A stretch of 64,000 nucleotides of DNA from Eunapius fragilis (Eukaryota > Porifera > Demospongiae > Spongillida > Spongillidae): contig OY811987.1 of the NCBI GenBank assembly GCA_963681505.1, positions 2,587,124 to 2,651,123 of the forward strand, in the 5' to 3' direction. A program made the position numbers and the translations under genes. Each line of letters opens with the position of its first letter. The stretch's first letter is position 1. Shown here in pieces: positions 35,121 to 46,864 of the stretch. Below the pieces are notes generated by a model. That model was not told where the DNA came from and ran no database searches. It saw nothing but the letters and a program-made list of their open reading frames with translations.

Positions 35121-35567
35121 ATGGCAGCAAAAATTATACCTATCCTTGTGGGGATCAGCTTGGGGCTTCTCTCGCAATTGTATTGCGCCAATGCTGCTGA
35201 TATTCAAGATGGAGTGGTAACGAAAACGAATTCCGGCAAGCGCCAGACCTTGCCGGATACAACGTGCCTAACCAATGCGATGGCCTCTAGCCAAGTTTTA
35301 GCTTGCGCTACAGCTATCGCCAATGATATCAATTCACGTTGCACTTCGGTTTGCAACTCTCTGTACACGGCTATCTTGGACTGCTACGGTGCGACAGTTA
35401 CTGAAGCTTACTACAGGGCTCTTTGTACCAACGGTTACATGGGAGGGAGTTCAGGAGGCGGGACTGGCGGAGGGGGATCCGGAGGAGCGGCAAAACAATT
35501 GAATTTCAACTTCGCTGTTTTGTTGATGTCAGCACTCATCGCAACTCTATTCAGAATTGTGGCCTGA
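35121..35567 (+). CDS. Small secreted Cys-rich, Gly-tailed, probably GPI-anchored protein (copy 1)
   Basis: 148 residues, single exon. The N-terminus is a signal peptide (MAAKIIPILVGISLGLLSQL, cleavage expected after about ANA at residues 24-26). The mature part holds six cysteines within about 65 residues (TTC, LAC, SRC, SVC, LDC, ALC), likely three disulfides. A flexible Gly/Ser linker follows (GGSSGGGTGGGGSGGAA) and then a C-terminal hydrophobic stretch (FAVLLMSALIATLF), the layout of a GPI-attachment signal. I recognise no family. The near-identical copy at 43141-42695 differs at three residues (A/T, N/S, I/T), two silent sites and the stop codon, so both probably remain functional. The promoter has a TATA box and two NRF1-like sites. 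Confidence 0.75.
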   Translation: MAAKIIPILVGISLGLLSQLYCANAADIQDGVVTKTNSGKRQTLPDTTCLTNAMASSQVLACATAIANDINSRCTSVCNSLYTAILDCYGATVTEAYYRALCTNGYMGGSSGGGTGGGGSGGAAKQLNFNFAVLLMSALIATLFRIVA

Positions 35568-35975
35568 TTTATACAAAAAAGAAGCGAACGCTATATCCAG
35601 ATTTTTGGACAAATTATGCTGTTTAGGTAACACGCATCATACAGAATGACAATAGATTTTTTTTAAGCATATAATTTCATATGCATGCATGCTTGCTGTG
35701 AAAATTGAAATTGACGTGGTACCGTTTATAAAATTAAGAATGATCGATCGATTCAGTTGTGCAGTCGCGATGTCCGGGGACAAGCGAGCAGGTGTTCTAA
35801 GAGCCTATGCACGGGTGCGAACAAGCAGGATTTCTATTCGAGCCTATCATGCGACGATTATTGCGGACCCTGTCATTTTCATACGTAAGTCCCGGCACTA
35901 ACCACTAACGGCTTTTCGAGGATAGATGGGAGAAAGTTGGATAGGTGGAACTCCGTGGAAGAGCAAGAACATTAA

Positions 35976-38681
35976 TCATAGATTGACCGTTCGCTGTTAA
36001 ACGGTGTGTTAAACCAGTTTAACAGTTACAAAATTTGCGTACACGTTTTGTGCTTTCCCTTGTAACTTTATATCCGTAAGTGCTGCACTCATTTTAAAGG
36101 TATATTTGGTATCCAAAATCATGCATCTACGATAAAAAGTGCACTAATTCAATATTAGTTAAATTGAGCTCTGGCAGTGGGATGATAATAAGCTAGTTGT
36201 GTTGCTTGAAAACATCTTTGCACATTATATGAAAACTTCATTAAAGGCTACCCTTGTCAGCATTACATAAGTGATATATAGATACATTTAGCAGGTTATA
36301 CACATGACAATTACTGAATGTTGATATGATGTGTAAGTGCTACAGCTATAATGAGTATATTGTCACACAATGTGCCTCACTAAGCAGCTGCTTCCCCTCT
36401 TTGACGATAGTCCACAAATAGAAACTATCTGCCCATGTTCAACATTGGAGCATATTGTACAAAAGTAACTTGCTAGAGAGCTGCATACAGAACACCTCCT
36501 CAATGCTCGATGAGCAGAATTTGTTGACACAGATATCAGGTACTGTGGTAGTTCTTTTAATGGACGAAACTCATGAGGCAAGCCACCTGCATTAACATCG
36601 GAAGTATCAGAGGATGCAGACAGTCTGTGAGTGTCAGTACTAGTCTTTAGTAATGCCTCTGCAATATCCTCTGTAAAATCAGCATGCAACCATTTCTTGC
36701 CTTTTGGGTGGAAACTGTACCACATATGGTATGCATCTGTTTCAATTATCCCAAGCAATGTAGACAATACCCTGTGGTCCCATCGCTGTGTTGCCCATGC
36801 AGTTTCCAAGGACAGACCAGATTGCCTGGCATGGTTATGTACATCAATTATTTTGGCTGAATCGAAGTAGTGTTCTACGAGCTTGGGCCTCTTCGTGTAA
36901 TGAAAGTACACTTCTGTACCTTCATGCTCTTCAGACTCAACCTCACGCCAACGCCTTTTACCATGTGGGTTGCCCTCTAGTGTTGTGTTGTGTGTGGATA
37001 TGAAGTGTTTCCGAGTTGAATCAATCCAGCCACAAGCAATGTATGAATGCCCATTGATTGAAGCAGTGAGAACATGCATGATGGTCACCTGGCTCATTGT
37101 ACTCAAGGTCATTAAAATACTTCATCGGGAACTTGGTAGTAGCAGTTTTGACTAAGCCAGTGAAATGCAGGCCATACTTTCTACAGGCTTCAGCCGTTGT
37201 GACGCTGGCAAAAGCTGAGTCAGCATTAATGACTCTACCCGAACCATGCCATGGTTCTGTGAGTCTCAAGACTTGAGCCGTACTTGCTTTTTTCCATTCC
37301 TGCATGAATTTCTTTGTCGCCATCTCTTCCTTCCCTTCTTGGATTTCAAGAGCAATGATGACCTGAGTTTGAGAGCATGCTGCATCCTTCAGTTCGGCTC
37401 CAACTCCTTTTGGTTTTCTTTTTATCTTTGTCACATGCGGCATCCCATCTGAGCAGTAATTTCCATCCTTACCTCTCCAAGCACTTATGCTCTCATCCAC
37501 GCAAATGCTCCACGATGGGTAAAAAGTCTCTGCTCTACGCTTATTAAACCCATCGACTAGCCTACGTACTGGTGCCCATCTATCCTGAGTACTTTCAAAC
37601 TCTTCTGGAGGGCAAAATCTTAAGTATCAAAGCAGTACTTCAAACCTTTGTCGTGAGATCCCATAGCGACTTCCAAATCTGGGAGCAGGGAAAATTCCAT
37701 CTTGAAGACTCCACAGGTCACGCCTTTTGCTGGTGGTGTGTGTGAGGGTGTAGATGATACCTAGAAGCCGCCAGAATTCTGCCTCATCCATTTTCTTTGT
37801 CTTGATTGGCATTGCAATTCCACTCCACATCAGTATGTCCGGCACCATTTGAGTTGGAAAGGACATCTTGAAATACTGAATAGGAATTCTTTCTGCAGCA
37901 CAGCAGTCATCAACCCATAGAAGTTTTACACTAAACCGTGGCTGAATTCTTACATCATCTGATACACAGTCACAGATGTGCCACTCTACACCTTGGCACA
38001 CAATTACATTCTCACTTCTCTGCTCTGAGTCAATGCCATCATTGTCTATCTCTGGTTGCCCATCGATATCACCAGCATCTAATGCTTCCCCCTCTCCTAG
38101 ATGGTCTTCCCCGCCTTCAATCTCGTTCACTTCATCTCTAGCTTCAGCATTGGCAGTATAATCAGCAGAACTTGATGTAGCCACTAAGCCCCCAACATCC
38201 TCGTCAGGTTCACTGTCAACAACTACTGTCAGAGCTCTAGCGCTCAAATCTACAACTTTGTTTAACGATGAAAAGCTGATCCGCCATTTTCGGCTTCGCC
38301 CGAAACCTACCTGTTCATTTATGATGCCATAAGCTAGCTTGTTCTTCCAGCCTGCACCATATCGTGCTTTTGCAGCTCTCTCACCAATAACGGCCTTTGA
38401 AGAGGCACAAACTTTGACTCCAACGGCGAGCCCTTTTGCCATGTTAATTGAAATTACCAATGGCGGCAAAAGAAGTGGGTTGAGTGAATTTGCGTGTAAC
38501 GCAACAACAAGCGAGAATTGTGCCTAGGACTGGTGTGGCGCTAAAACCTAATAGGTATCTGGATACGACAACAGTGCTGTTGTAGAACACAACCACCTTT
38601 TATACAGTGTAATAGACACTGGAAAAGTGTTAAACCGGTTTAACATTTCGTTAAACCGGTTTAACACCGGACAATCTATGA
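35976..38681 (-). mobile_element. piggyBac element with TTAA target sites, left arm only
   Basis: A 2706-bp element with termini TCATAGATTG...CAATCTATGA, flanked on both sides by TTAA (35972-35975, 38682-38685). The right arm shows a single TTAA at the matching point (about 42306-42309). Subterminal GTTAAACC/GGTTTAAC repeats occur at both ends. It encodes a piggyBac transposase on the minus strand. Confidence 0.93.
36363..38469 (-). pseudogene. piggyBac transposase (DDE_Tnp_1_7), one stop and one frameshift
   Basis: The ORF starts near 38469 (an in-frame ATG, MAKGLAVGVKV, about 25 nt in). Domain order: an acidic N-terminal region; the family signature RRDLWSLQDG and FGSRYGISRQRFEVLL (about 37740-37630); an in-frame TGA at about 37624-37626; then FNKRRAETFYPSWSICVDES and SAWRGKDG (about 37560-37470); MPHVTKIKRKPKGVGAELK; LRLTEPWHGSGRVINADSAF (about 37270-37215), where a catalytic Asp lies; and FTGLVKTATTKFPMKYF. 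A single frameshift near 37085 moves to the frame with SINGHSYIACGWIDSTRKHF and a C-terminal Cys-rich tail (CSVCSSLASYFCTIC) ending at 36363. Two lesions only, so it died recently. Confidence 0.9.
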
Positions 38682-38697
38682 TTAAAGAAAGCTAGCT

Positions 38698-41130
38698 TAG
38701 ACAATACTATACTAATCACCTAGAATGCTGTTCTCTTTCCGTACAAGGACTCAGTGCATGTATACGTGCTGTAACATGAAGTCACAGATATCTCAGTCAA
38801 TTTGTATATATCCCGGCACAGTATAAATTACATATCACAACTCTGTACGGTCTGTTCCTATATCGCTTCCTCATGGAAGAGATTCTATGTAATGCAAACT
38901 TTTCGTTAACCTTGAAAATGCATGGTTATACACATTTAAAAAAATCAAGTTTGTAAACAGACCATGTAATAGAATTCGTTCTGATTATAATTTGTGTTTT
39001 ATTTTCGCGAAGTGACATTCGCATCCTAAAACCAAAATCAAGACAAAATTGCAATTCTCTGCCGCGCATGATTTAAGACTGAAATATCGTCAAAAAAGGC
39101 TCGTTCAATAGACCGCGCCGTCGTGTGCCACACTCACCTTGATACTAATAGTTATACAAATAGTTGTTCTGACGTGTTAAAGTAGCGCTAATCTAGTTAT
39201 GAGGGGTGTGGCAGTAACTGATGTGCATACTATCAATTGTATTTCTGCTTTGCACCTCCAATATCAAGATTAGTGTTGGAATAATTAGGAAATTATTAAA
39301 TACATGTCTACGGAAAAGTCCTTTTAATATAGTCGACCGACATAAAATTATTCATCATACATTTTGATGTGCACAATAGTACTTGATTTAGATGAGCATG
39401 CATGTTTCAGAGCCGGGTTGTAAATGTCTTAGCATGTTTGATTGTCTCAAAATAATGAAATCTTAAAAAATATTCCTGTACACGCAAATGAGGTTTTGCA
39501 CATTATTTGCTTCAATATTTTAACAGAAAATTGTAAATCAACACAATTTCAAACTTGGATATTGGAATTTTCTATGAGCTTTTAAGGACAAAATTTCCAA
39601 AACTATGTCCTTCGATTTCTCCATATGATAGCTAAAATTAGTTAACCAATATCGCTATCGTTAGAACATGCATTATCAGTTGGTGCATGGGCTGGATGAA
39701 GAATTCATGCATGGAATTGCATTGCTTGGATCTGAACATGGTTTCCTAAGGCTGGTACATTGCTGGGGAAGGATGCCAGGACTTGTACGTTCTTGTACTT
39801 CAGGACCGCGCTTATAGGTAGTGTTCTCAGCCAGTTGCAGCATGCATGGTCTCCGCTTTGTAACAAGAGAGCAGAGATGGACGCTCTGAATTATAGTTAA
39901 CAATATAATTACTGTTCCTCTGAGGTACGGTAAGTTCAGTTACACGGCTCTGTTATCACCAGCATGAGTAAGGTTTCGAAATTTTAGCCACGGGTTTCCA
40001 GCATCAGCATAAAACGTTATTGGTCTTGTAGAGGGTTTTTACATTGGAGCAATACCGTAATTCTAATTCAAGGTAACTTTAACAAAATTCATTCTTTGTG
40101 TGATTAAGTTAATAATATCACGTTTGATCAATTGTGATTTTAATATTGAGAATTAAACGTCCGGTAGTGCATATAGTTTCGTACTCAGGCCCAGGTTGTA
40201 GCGGTGATAATCTGAGTCTGGGTACGAGACTAGACTAGAGCAGTGCGTACAGGCCCGTAGCCAGGAGCGGGCAAACGCCCACCCCCCTGTCGGATATAAG
40301 GCCCGCTTGGCGGGCTATGAAAATAATTTATATTGTTACACGCATGTTTATCAACACATATATTTAAGTAAGAACTGCCAGCGGATAGTATTGTGCACTT
40401 GTATACATGTACAGCAAGCGTACATGATCAAATATCGGAACTGTTCGATAAAATGGGACGTCGTGAACAACGCGGACGAGAAAGAAATAGCCGCTGCTAA
40501 CTATGGAGCATGGTGACCTCCACAGTGACTGGGATGACATAGCTGAAGTGAAGCTCTGCAGATAATTGCAAGTATTCAGTATCACGTTTGATTTTCTATA
40601 TTATTGTCTTCATGACTATTTACCTGTACCAGTGTCTGTCACATTCACAGCGGTTCACATGCATGATCGCGGCCCGCATCCGCACGCGGTTTCAACCGCA
40701 TCACATATAGGAGGCAGCCTTCGCCGGTCCTACAATGACAGTTCTCGTGTGCGGACCGATAGGAAACGGATGAGGACACGAGTCCTGTTGTATATTACAC
40801 GTATTCCCACATTGATCCCGAACCCGCAGGGCTGTATACGCACGCCGGGCGGCTGTTTGGAGTGGTGGTATTGCTCGTGTTAGCTTGTTCTAGACCACGA
40901 AACGCCGTTTGGAGAAGTGGTATACGTGTACCGTACGCGTATCGCTCGCGTATCCTTGCGTTTAGCACTCGCACATGCCAACTAATAACTGTGCCACTAA
41001 GAAATAACTACACTCCAACCATGTACAACCCATATCTGATGTTGGCTGTGGGGGGTGGGGCACACATCTGTATATGTGTTACTGAAAATCTGTTTAAACC
41101 ATGGACAGTGAATGGTTTCACCTACTGAGG
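38698..41130. other. Spacer of inverted duplication, no gene supported
   Basis: Mostly AT-rich unique DNA. A fragment ending CTGGGTACGAGACTA near 40212-40230 resembles the TAGTCTCG-type element termini seen elsewhere in the window. Frames at 40566-40883 and 40862-41128, one with a short hydrophobic run, have no recognisable domain. Confidence 0.35.
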
Positions 41131-41139
41131 GACATTCTC

Positions 41140-41970
41140 TGCTGTTTAGGCAGCATAGGTCATGTGATACGGAGGGAGGGAGGGGGGGGGGGGGCGGGGG
41201 GGGGTTGGGGTGCATGCCAACTGACCTTTGTGTAACCTACAATTGCAATTACTGACTCCAGCAATGGACAAAAAGACAGTTAATATTTTCCCCTACTCTG
41301 CAGGAACATGGATAGAACACTCTCTGATATTTTAATAAAGTAGCATAGCAACATAATTATGCTGGGGGGGGGGGGGGGGGGGGGGGGGGGAGGGGGGAGG
41401 GGGGGGTGCATGTGCACTTGTGTAATTGCTATTAGTTGCATGCTGACTCAAGCGATGGACAATTAATATTTCCCGTTAGTCAGGAGCATGGATAGAACAG
41501 TCTCAGATGGTTAGATAGCATGGCAATATATGGACGGGGAGGTGGGTTCGGGGGGTACATGCCAACAGACATTTGTGTAACTTTAAATTGCAATTACCTG
41601 CAATGTCCCTGAGTAGTGGTTCACTTGTTCATTTCTAGAGGCAGGTAATAGTAATTTTATGTACACAAGGCATGTACCCCTCCCCCCTCCTCTACTGGCA
41701 TATATTGCCATGCTATCTAAATATCAGAGACTGTTCCTGGAAAATTGCACTATTCATTGCTAGTCAGGTAATAGCAATTTTAAGTTACAAAAAAGTCAGT
41801 TGACATGTACCCCCACCCCCTCCCCCTCCCCTGCCGCATATTGCCATGCTTCCATATGGGAAAATATTCATTGTAGGGGTGGGGGTACATGCCTTGTGTA
41901 ACTTAAAATTGCTATTACCTGACTCCAACAATGGACAGTGAATAGCCTGACATGGATAAGAACAGGTTTC
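41140..41970. repeat. Degenerate ~220-bp repeats in both orientations with poly-G/C tracts
   Basis: Units with GGGGTxCATGCCAACTGAC, TTGTGTAACTxxAATTGCAATTAC and AATATTTxCC followed by GGATAGAACA recur twice in direct orientation (about 41150-41360, 41400-41600), then twice inverted (about 41640-41870), then a partial direct copy (41880-41950). Homopurine G runs of up to about 35 nt separate them. Confidence 0.75.
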
Positions 41971-42694
41971 TGACGATAATACATATCAACATGGATACAT
42001 GTATTGGGGGTGCACATGCTGCCATCACACTCCTGGGGGTGGGGGTGGGTGTGGGTGGGTGTGGGTGGGGGTGGGGGTAGGTTTGCTAAAGGGGCAGTGT
42101 GTCAGGGATCAGGGGCTAAGCATCATAAGCTCAATCACTATCTATAGCCCTAATTATCATAATCCAGGAAATAACTGAGGGAGTGGAATTTACTGCCACA
42201 CCTCTCACTATAACACGCCACTATTTTACGAGGGGTCTAAGAGGAGGGGCTTATAATACTCATGCTTTGGATGTGGCTACCCGGTAAACTGAGCTAGCTT
42301 TCTTTAATTTTCTTGCTCTTCCATGGAGTCCAACTATCCAACTTACTCCCATCTATCCTCGAAAAGCCGTTAGTGGTTAGTGCCGGGACTTTCGTATGAG
42401 AATGACAGGGTCCGCAATAATCGTCGCATGATAGGCTCGAATAGAAATCCTGCTTAGGCTCTTAGAACACCTGCTCGCTTGTTCCCGCACATCGCACTGC
42501 GCAACTGAATCGATCGATCATTCTCAATTATATAAACGGTACCACGTCAATTTCAATTTTCACAGCAAGATTGCATGCATATGAAATTATACGTAAAAAA
42601 AAAAATCTATTGTCATTCTGTATGATGCGTGTTACCTAAACAGCATAATTTGTCCAAAAATCTGGATATAGCGTTCGCTTCTTTTTTGTATAAA

Positions 42695-43141
42695 TTAGGC
42701 CACAATTCTGAATAGAGTTGCGATGAGTGCTGACATCAACAAAACAGCGAAGTTGAAATTCAATTGTTTTGCCGCTCCTCCGGATCCCCCTCCGCCAGTC
42801 CCGCCTCCTGAACTCCCTCCCATGTAACCGTTGGTACAAAGAGCCCTGTAGTAAGCTTCAGTAACTGTCGCACCGTAGCAGTCCAAGGTAGCCGTGTACA
42901 GAGAGTTGCAAACCGAAGTGCAACGTGAATTGATATCACTGGCGATAGCTGTAGCGCAAGTTAAAACTTGGCTAGAGGCCATCGCATTGGTTAGGCACGT
43001 TGTATCCGGCAAGGTCTGGCGCTTGCCGGAATTCGTTTTCGTTACCACTCCATCTTGGATGTCAGCAGCATTGGCGCAATACAATTGCGAGAGAAGCCCC
43101 AAGCTGATCCCCACAAGGATAGGTATAATTTTTGCTGCCAT
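42695..43141 (-). CDS. Small secreted Cys-rich, Gly-tailed protein (copy 2)
   Basis: 148 residues, same layout as copy 1 at 35121: signal peptide, six cysteines, Gly/Ser linker and C-terminal hydrophobic GPI-type signal. It differs by Thr for Ala after QVL, Ser for Asn in IASDI and Thr for Ile in YTATLD; the stop is TAA instead of TGA. All cysteines are kept. The TATA box (43194-43202) and both GCGCATGCG elements are also kept. The gene pair is divergently placed about 7 kb apart in the inverted duplication. Confidence 0.75.
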   Translation of the reverse strand: MAAKIIPILVGISLGLLSQLYCANAADIQDGVVTKTNSGKRQTLPDTTCLTNAMASSQVLTCATAIASDINSRCTSVCNSLYTATLDCYGATVTEAYYRALCTNGYMGGSSGGGTGGGGSGGAAKQLNFNFAVLLMSALIATLFRIVA

Positions 43142-44167
43142 TGTTGTAGCTCGAATGCACTGGTATCTCTTGACAATGCGTAGACTCTATCCTTTTTATA
43201 TACTGATCGTCGCGGACATACTACTACGCATGCGCACCTGGAAGGTTTACGGTCGATCGGTCACGGTGTACTTTAATCTTACTACTACGCATGCGCGCGC
43301 GTACCTGAAAGGTTGAAGTTCGTGTGTGCACAGTCAACCGACGAGATGTAACTATTACGCTTCATGTATGCGAACCTGGGAATTAGGATTGAAAGTCGGC
43401 GAAGTTACAAAAAAATGGTTGCGAACTTTAATACGAATGGGCACACTGGACTATGATACCGGCGCCGGCATCGCAAACAAAAAGCGCAGTAACCAGACTG
43501 CAGTAATCAAGTTCCGCGCTTCAGTCCGATTTACGATTAACCTTAAATCGACGTATATGTGTGTAGGCGTCATTTGCCTACTTGTAGTGAACGGATATTA
43601 TATATAGGGCACACTGCAGACCGAAAATTGCTTCAGTGTACTAAAATGGTATTGTACTATATAGCTAAACCTGTTTTGCACATGCATGTTTTGGCCTGGA
43701 CAGTTATATCTATTTCACGAAAGGAGATTTAATTAAATTGCAATGTTATTAATGTATGTATAGCTGCCGCGCCCACATACAATTTTTGCGATTCCGCTTT
43801 TATAGAAAGTAGTCAGAGCAGTCCGGCGAAGAGATACATGTAGACAACTCCGACATGAAGCAGAGCTCCCTTTTATACATCGACCGTCAACGGGTGGCCT
43901 GGTGCATGGTGCGCGCCTATACGTGGCTGATCAAGGTCAGCATGACATGTTATACCCATGAATTACGCACACACAAACACACACAGGAAGGAAGTACATC
44001 AAGCCAATCACAATTATCCGGCAATTAATGTATGCATTACATGTATCGTAAACCTATACAAAGCCGCACGGAGCATCGGTATATCTATCGAGTATAAAAG
44101 GATCGATCGATGTTTAGATACGCAAGCAATTAAAACTTCCAGCTCATGGAATAAAAATATATGGGGT

Positions 44168-44390
44168 CGTGGCAGCGAAAAGGCATATTATAAAAATTTT
44201 CCAGGAAGTTGACGCTTGCAATTAAAATGTACGCATAATTAAAAATTCAGGCCATTGTAACTCCATGATGGACAGACTAATTTCCAGTGCGTAAGAAAGA
44301 AGTTGTAGAGGGCATAAGTGTCTCTTAGAATATGAAATAATTGTGAAAACTTGAAAAAATATGCGCTATAGGTCCCTTTTCGCTGCCACG
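44168..44390. mobile_element. MITE, right arm copy of 33230-33470
   Basis: Same CGTGGCAGCGAAAAGG termini, with a short deletion next to the first end (AAAAGGCATATT instead of AAAAGGGACC). Confidence 0.78.
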
Positions 44391-45132
44391 ATCCACACAT
44401 AAGTTACAACCTCAGCTTGATTGTATGTAAAAATACATGTGCTCGTCGGCATGCATGCAGGCAGGCGCTGCATTAGATGCAACTGATAAAATTTAGCGAA
44501 GCGAAAATGAGCATGCATTCGATCTAGCAAGAGAAATGCATGCGCTCACCAATAACTATATTGCACTGATGGGATGATGATTTTGCGCGCTCCAGCTAGT
44601 TAATTAGCGTTCTAGCAAGGAGCGGCAGCGTTCGTTAAAATCCATACATGTAGCAATGAACCATTCTCATTTCGTATAGTGCTTATTTGATATATACATT
44701 TTTTTGTATGAATCATTTCTTTTTCGATACAGACCAGCTTACAAGTGTCCATCATTGCATGTCACGGGTTAACTAACACTCCCAAATTGTCGTGTGCATG
44801 CATGCGTTAATGTTTAATCGACAGCGCAGTTTTTAGGGTGTTGTTTGAACTCTGTCCGTTAGGGCTGCCGTAGGCTAGCTAGGGGTCCGGCCTGAGGCCG
44901 GCCGGCCTGGCCTGGCAGGCCAAATTAGTACAAATTATAGTTTATAAATGTCAATCATTTATTATGTTACGTTGTACGATGTCAATTAACGAAGCGTGTC
45001 CGTCGGTTTCTACGATTCCTATACTTTCTGCTCAGCGGCTCAAACCTGTTTCAAACCCGGATCTGTAGAAATACAACTCCGAGGAACTCGTGAGATTCAC
45101 GCCATTGCGAAGGTTTAGTAGTACTGTAGTAG

Positions 45133-45515
45133 TGCAAACATATCCGCTGTCTGGTCTCATTTCAAGGTCTATAGATCAAAGGAGTACGCGTGGTGCGATT
45201 GCTGCCACAGGCCGTTCTCCAGGGAACACTCCAATTTGTCTAGACACATTGAACGGCATCACAAGGATGAACAACAATGTGTGTGTAGCAGCAGTCTTCG
45301 CAAGTTCGCAACACAGTTATGGAGGAATAGTGATGCTTGGCTTCGACTCTCGGAGATCAGATCAGTAGATGTCATGGCCTCTTTAGATCCTTTGGAATGG
45401 TGTAAAATGCACAACACACAGTTTCCCACTATTGCAAAGCTTGCTCGAAAGTACCTGGCTATTCCAGCGTCATCCGCTCCATCAGAGAGCAGAGTGTTTT
45501 CAAGAGCCAATTAAG
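45133..45515 (+). pseudogene. BED zinc finger joined to hAT dimerisation domain
   Basis: An open stretch of about 127 codons. It reads SAVWSHFKV and YAWCDCCHRPFS, then LSRHIERHH (a BED finger, C-x2-C and H-x4-H), then a short linker, then DPLEWCKMHNTQFPTIAKLA and KYLAIPASSAPSE, the hAT C-terminal dimerisation motif. The RNase H-like catalytic core normally between them is absent. One extra codon interrupts PSE-RVFS. More hAT tail (LKHNAWML) lies in another frame near 45570-45600. Either a deletion derivative or a ZBED-like regulator remnant. Confidence 0.72.
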
Positions 45516-45839
45516 TTGATTCAGGAGCGCGACAGCTATGGAGCCTGTATTTCCCCAAAGGCTGGAGGCATCATTTATGCTAAAGCACAATGCATGGATG
45601 CTTCGAAAGAAATAAGCCAATGCTATTGCTCAATGTGCTATAAATAATAAATTGTTCCATATTTATTCGCATCTCAAACACAGTCTGATGTAAACTGAAC
45701 TATTCTGATTTGGAAAAACTATCATTGAAAAGCTTGAATCTATGTATTTTGGTGTATTTCTTTGATTTGTAGGATGCTTGCTAAGGAATAACATTTAATT
45801 GTCAAAAATATTAAATTGTACACAGATACCAGCTGATCA

Positions 45840-46800
45840 GTGTTTGATGATACCGGCTCCCTCGGGGGTTGTCCATCCTCAGGTACAGGTTCCTTGGATG
45901 CTGTCCTTTTCTCTGGAACTGGCCTCAAATGCTGGCTATTTCTCCTAAGTGGTCCAGATGGATTATGAATAACATATGACCTTGTAGTCTCCGCTTGTGA
46001 AGAGACTACACCATGAGTTGGCTCACGTTTGTCATCAAGATACAAGATTTGTCACCCATACTGCACTGACTGCCAATACCCAGATCAGGCCTCTCCCTTA
46101 CCTGATGACTCACATCATTATAATCAGTTTGTTTCCCTTTGTATGCTTCGTGTTGTTTCCTCAGCTCTTCACTGCTCTTGTACTCGGGGCACTTGAGTAA
46201 TTGGCTTCTACTTGTTCAGGTGTTGTTATAGGTAACTTGAAAACGAATTTTTCCTGGTTTGGTATTCCAGAAGTTGTGGTTAGGGATAATGGACCGTAGT
46301 TCATGTCTAGTGAGATGAAAGCATTTGCTGTCTCGTATAAATTTGAACATGTTACCAGCAGTCCTAGGTATACGCAAGGGAATGGCTTAGCTGAACAAGC
46401 GCTGAGTCGACATTTTAAGATCCCTTGGTGCCCTTGATGGATCTTCTCAAGTACGTTATCTTGCAATTCCTCCAGGACTACAATTCGATTGCCAAACAGA
46501 AGAAGCTCATTATGCAATGTGATCTGTTCTCTCACTGACCAATAAGGTTTAATGGTAGAGGGAGACTTATATTTCTCCGACCAACCAAATTTGGATTTGA
46601 TCGGTGTTTCTGTAATTGGGTTTCTGGCTTGGGCAGTATGATAAATCTCAAGCTGATGTTTAGTAGCTGGGAAGCCAGAAGTAATGGCAGCAATGGGACA
46701 CCCTACTTCCTCCTGGAGTGCAGTGCTGCTCTTGTTGGCAGTCGCTACCGGTGCATGGGAAAGAGCGTCAGATGTATACATGAACTTGCCTGGCACATGA
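45840..46800 (-). pseudogene. Ty3/gypsy 3' pol fragment, right arm copy
   Basis: Minus strand: KFMYTSDALSHAPVATA (46790), ITLHNELLLFGNRIVVLEEL and VLEKIHQGHQG (about 46535-46430), and a C-terminal part GPLRRNSQHLRP (about 45960). The integrase core with FGIPEVVV and DNGP (about 46258-46300) lies on the plus strand, mirroring the inverted arrangement of the left arm. Confidence 0.7.
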
Positions 46801-46864
46801 AGAATGGAAAACCTAAATCACATCAATCGAAGTCAGAATCTCAAGTCACGTGGAGGAAGTCTAA

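Larger units (their letters stand above)
27205..38697 (+). repeat. Left arm of 21-kb inverted duplication
   Basis: Matches the reverse complement of 42293-48352 at high identity. The outer border lies near GCACGGTGAA at 27205 (GCACGGTGAAAACC in the other arm); the inner border is near AGAAAGCTAGCT (38686-38697). The coding block at 35121 differs by about 1% from its partner. The arm is longer because of three left-only insertions (30812-32323, 33807-34459, 35976-38681) and a non-matching stretch at about 29703-30625. Faint inverted similarity continues to about 39215 (against about 42190). Confidence 0.9.

Noticed and set aside
36631-37452. Several plus-strand ORFs of 61-79 codons
   Set aside because: Antisense to the piggyBac transposase.
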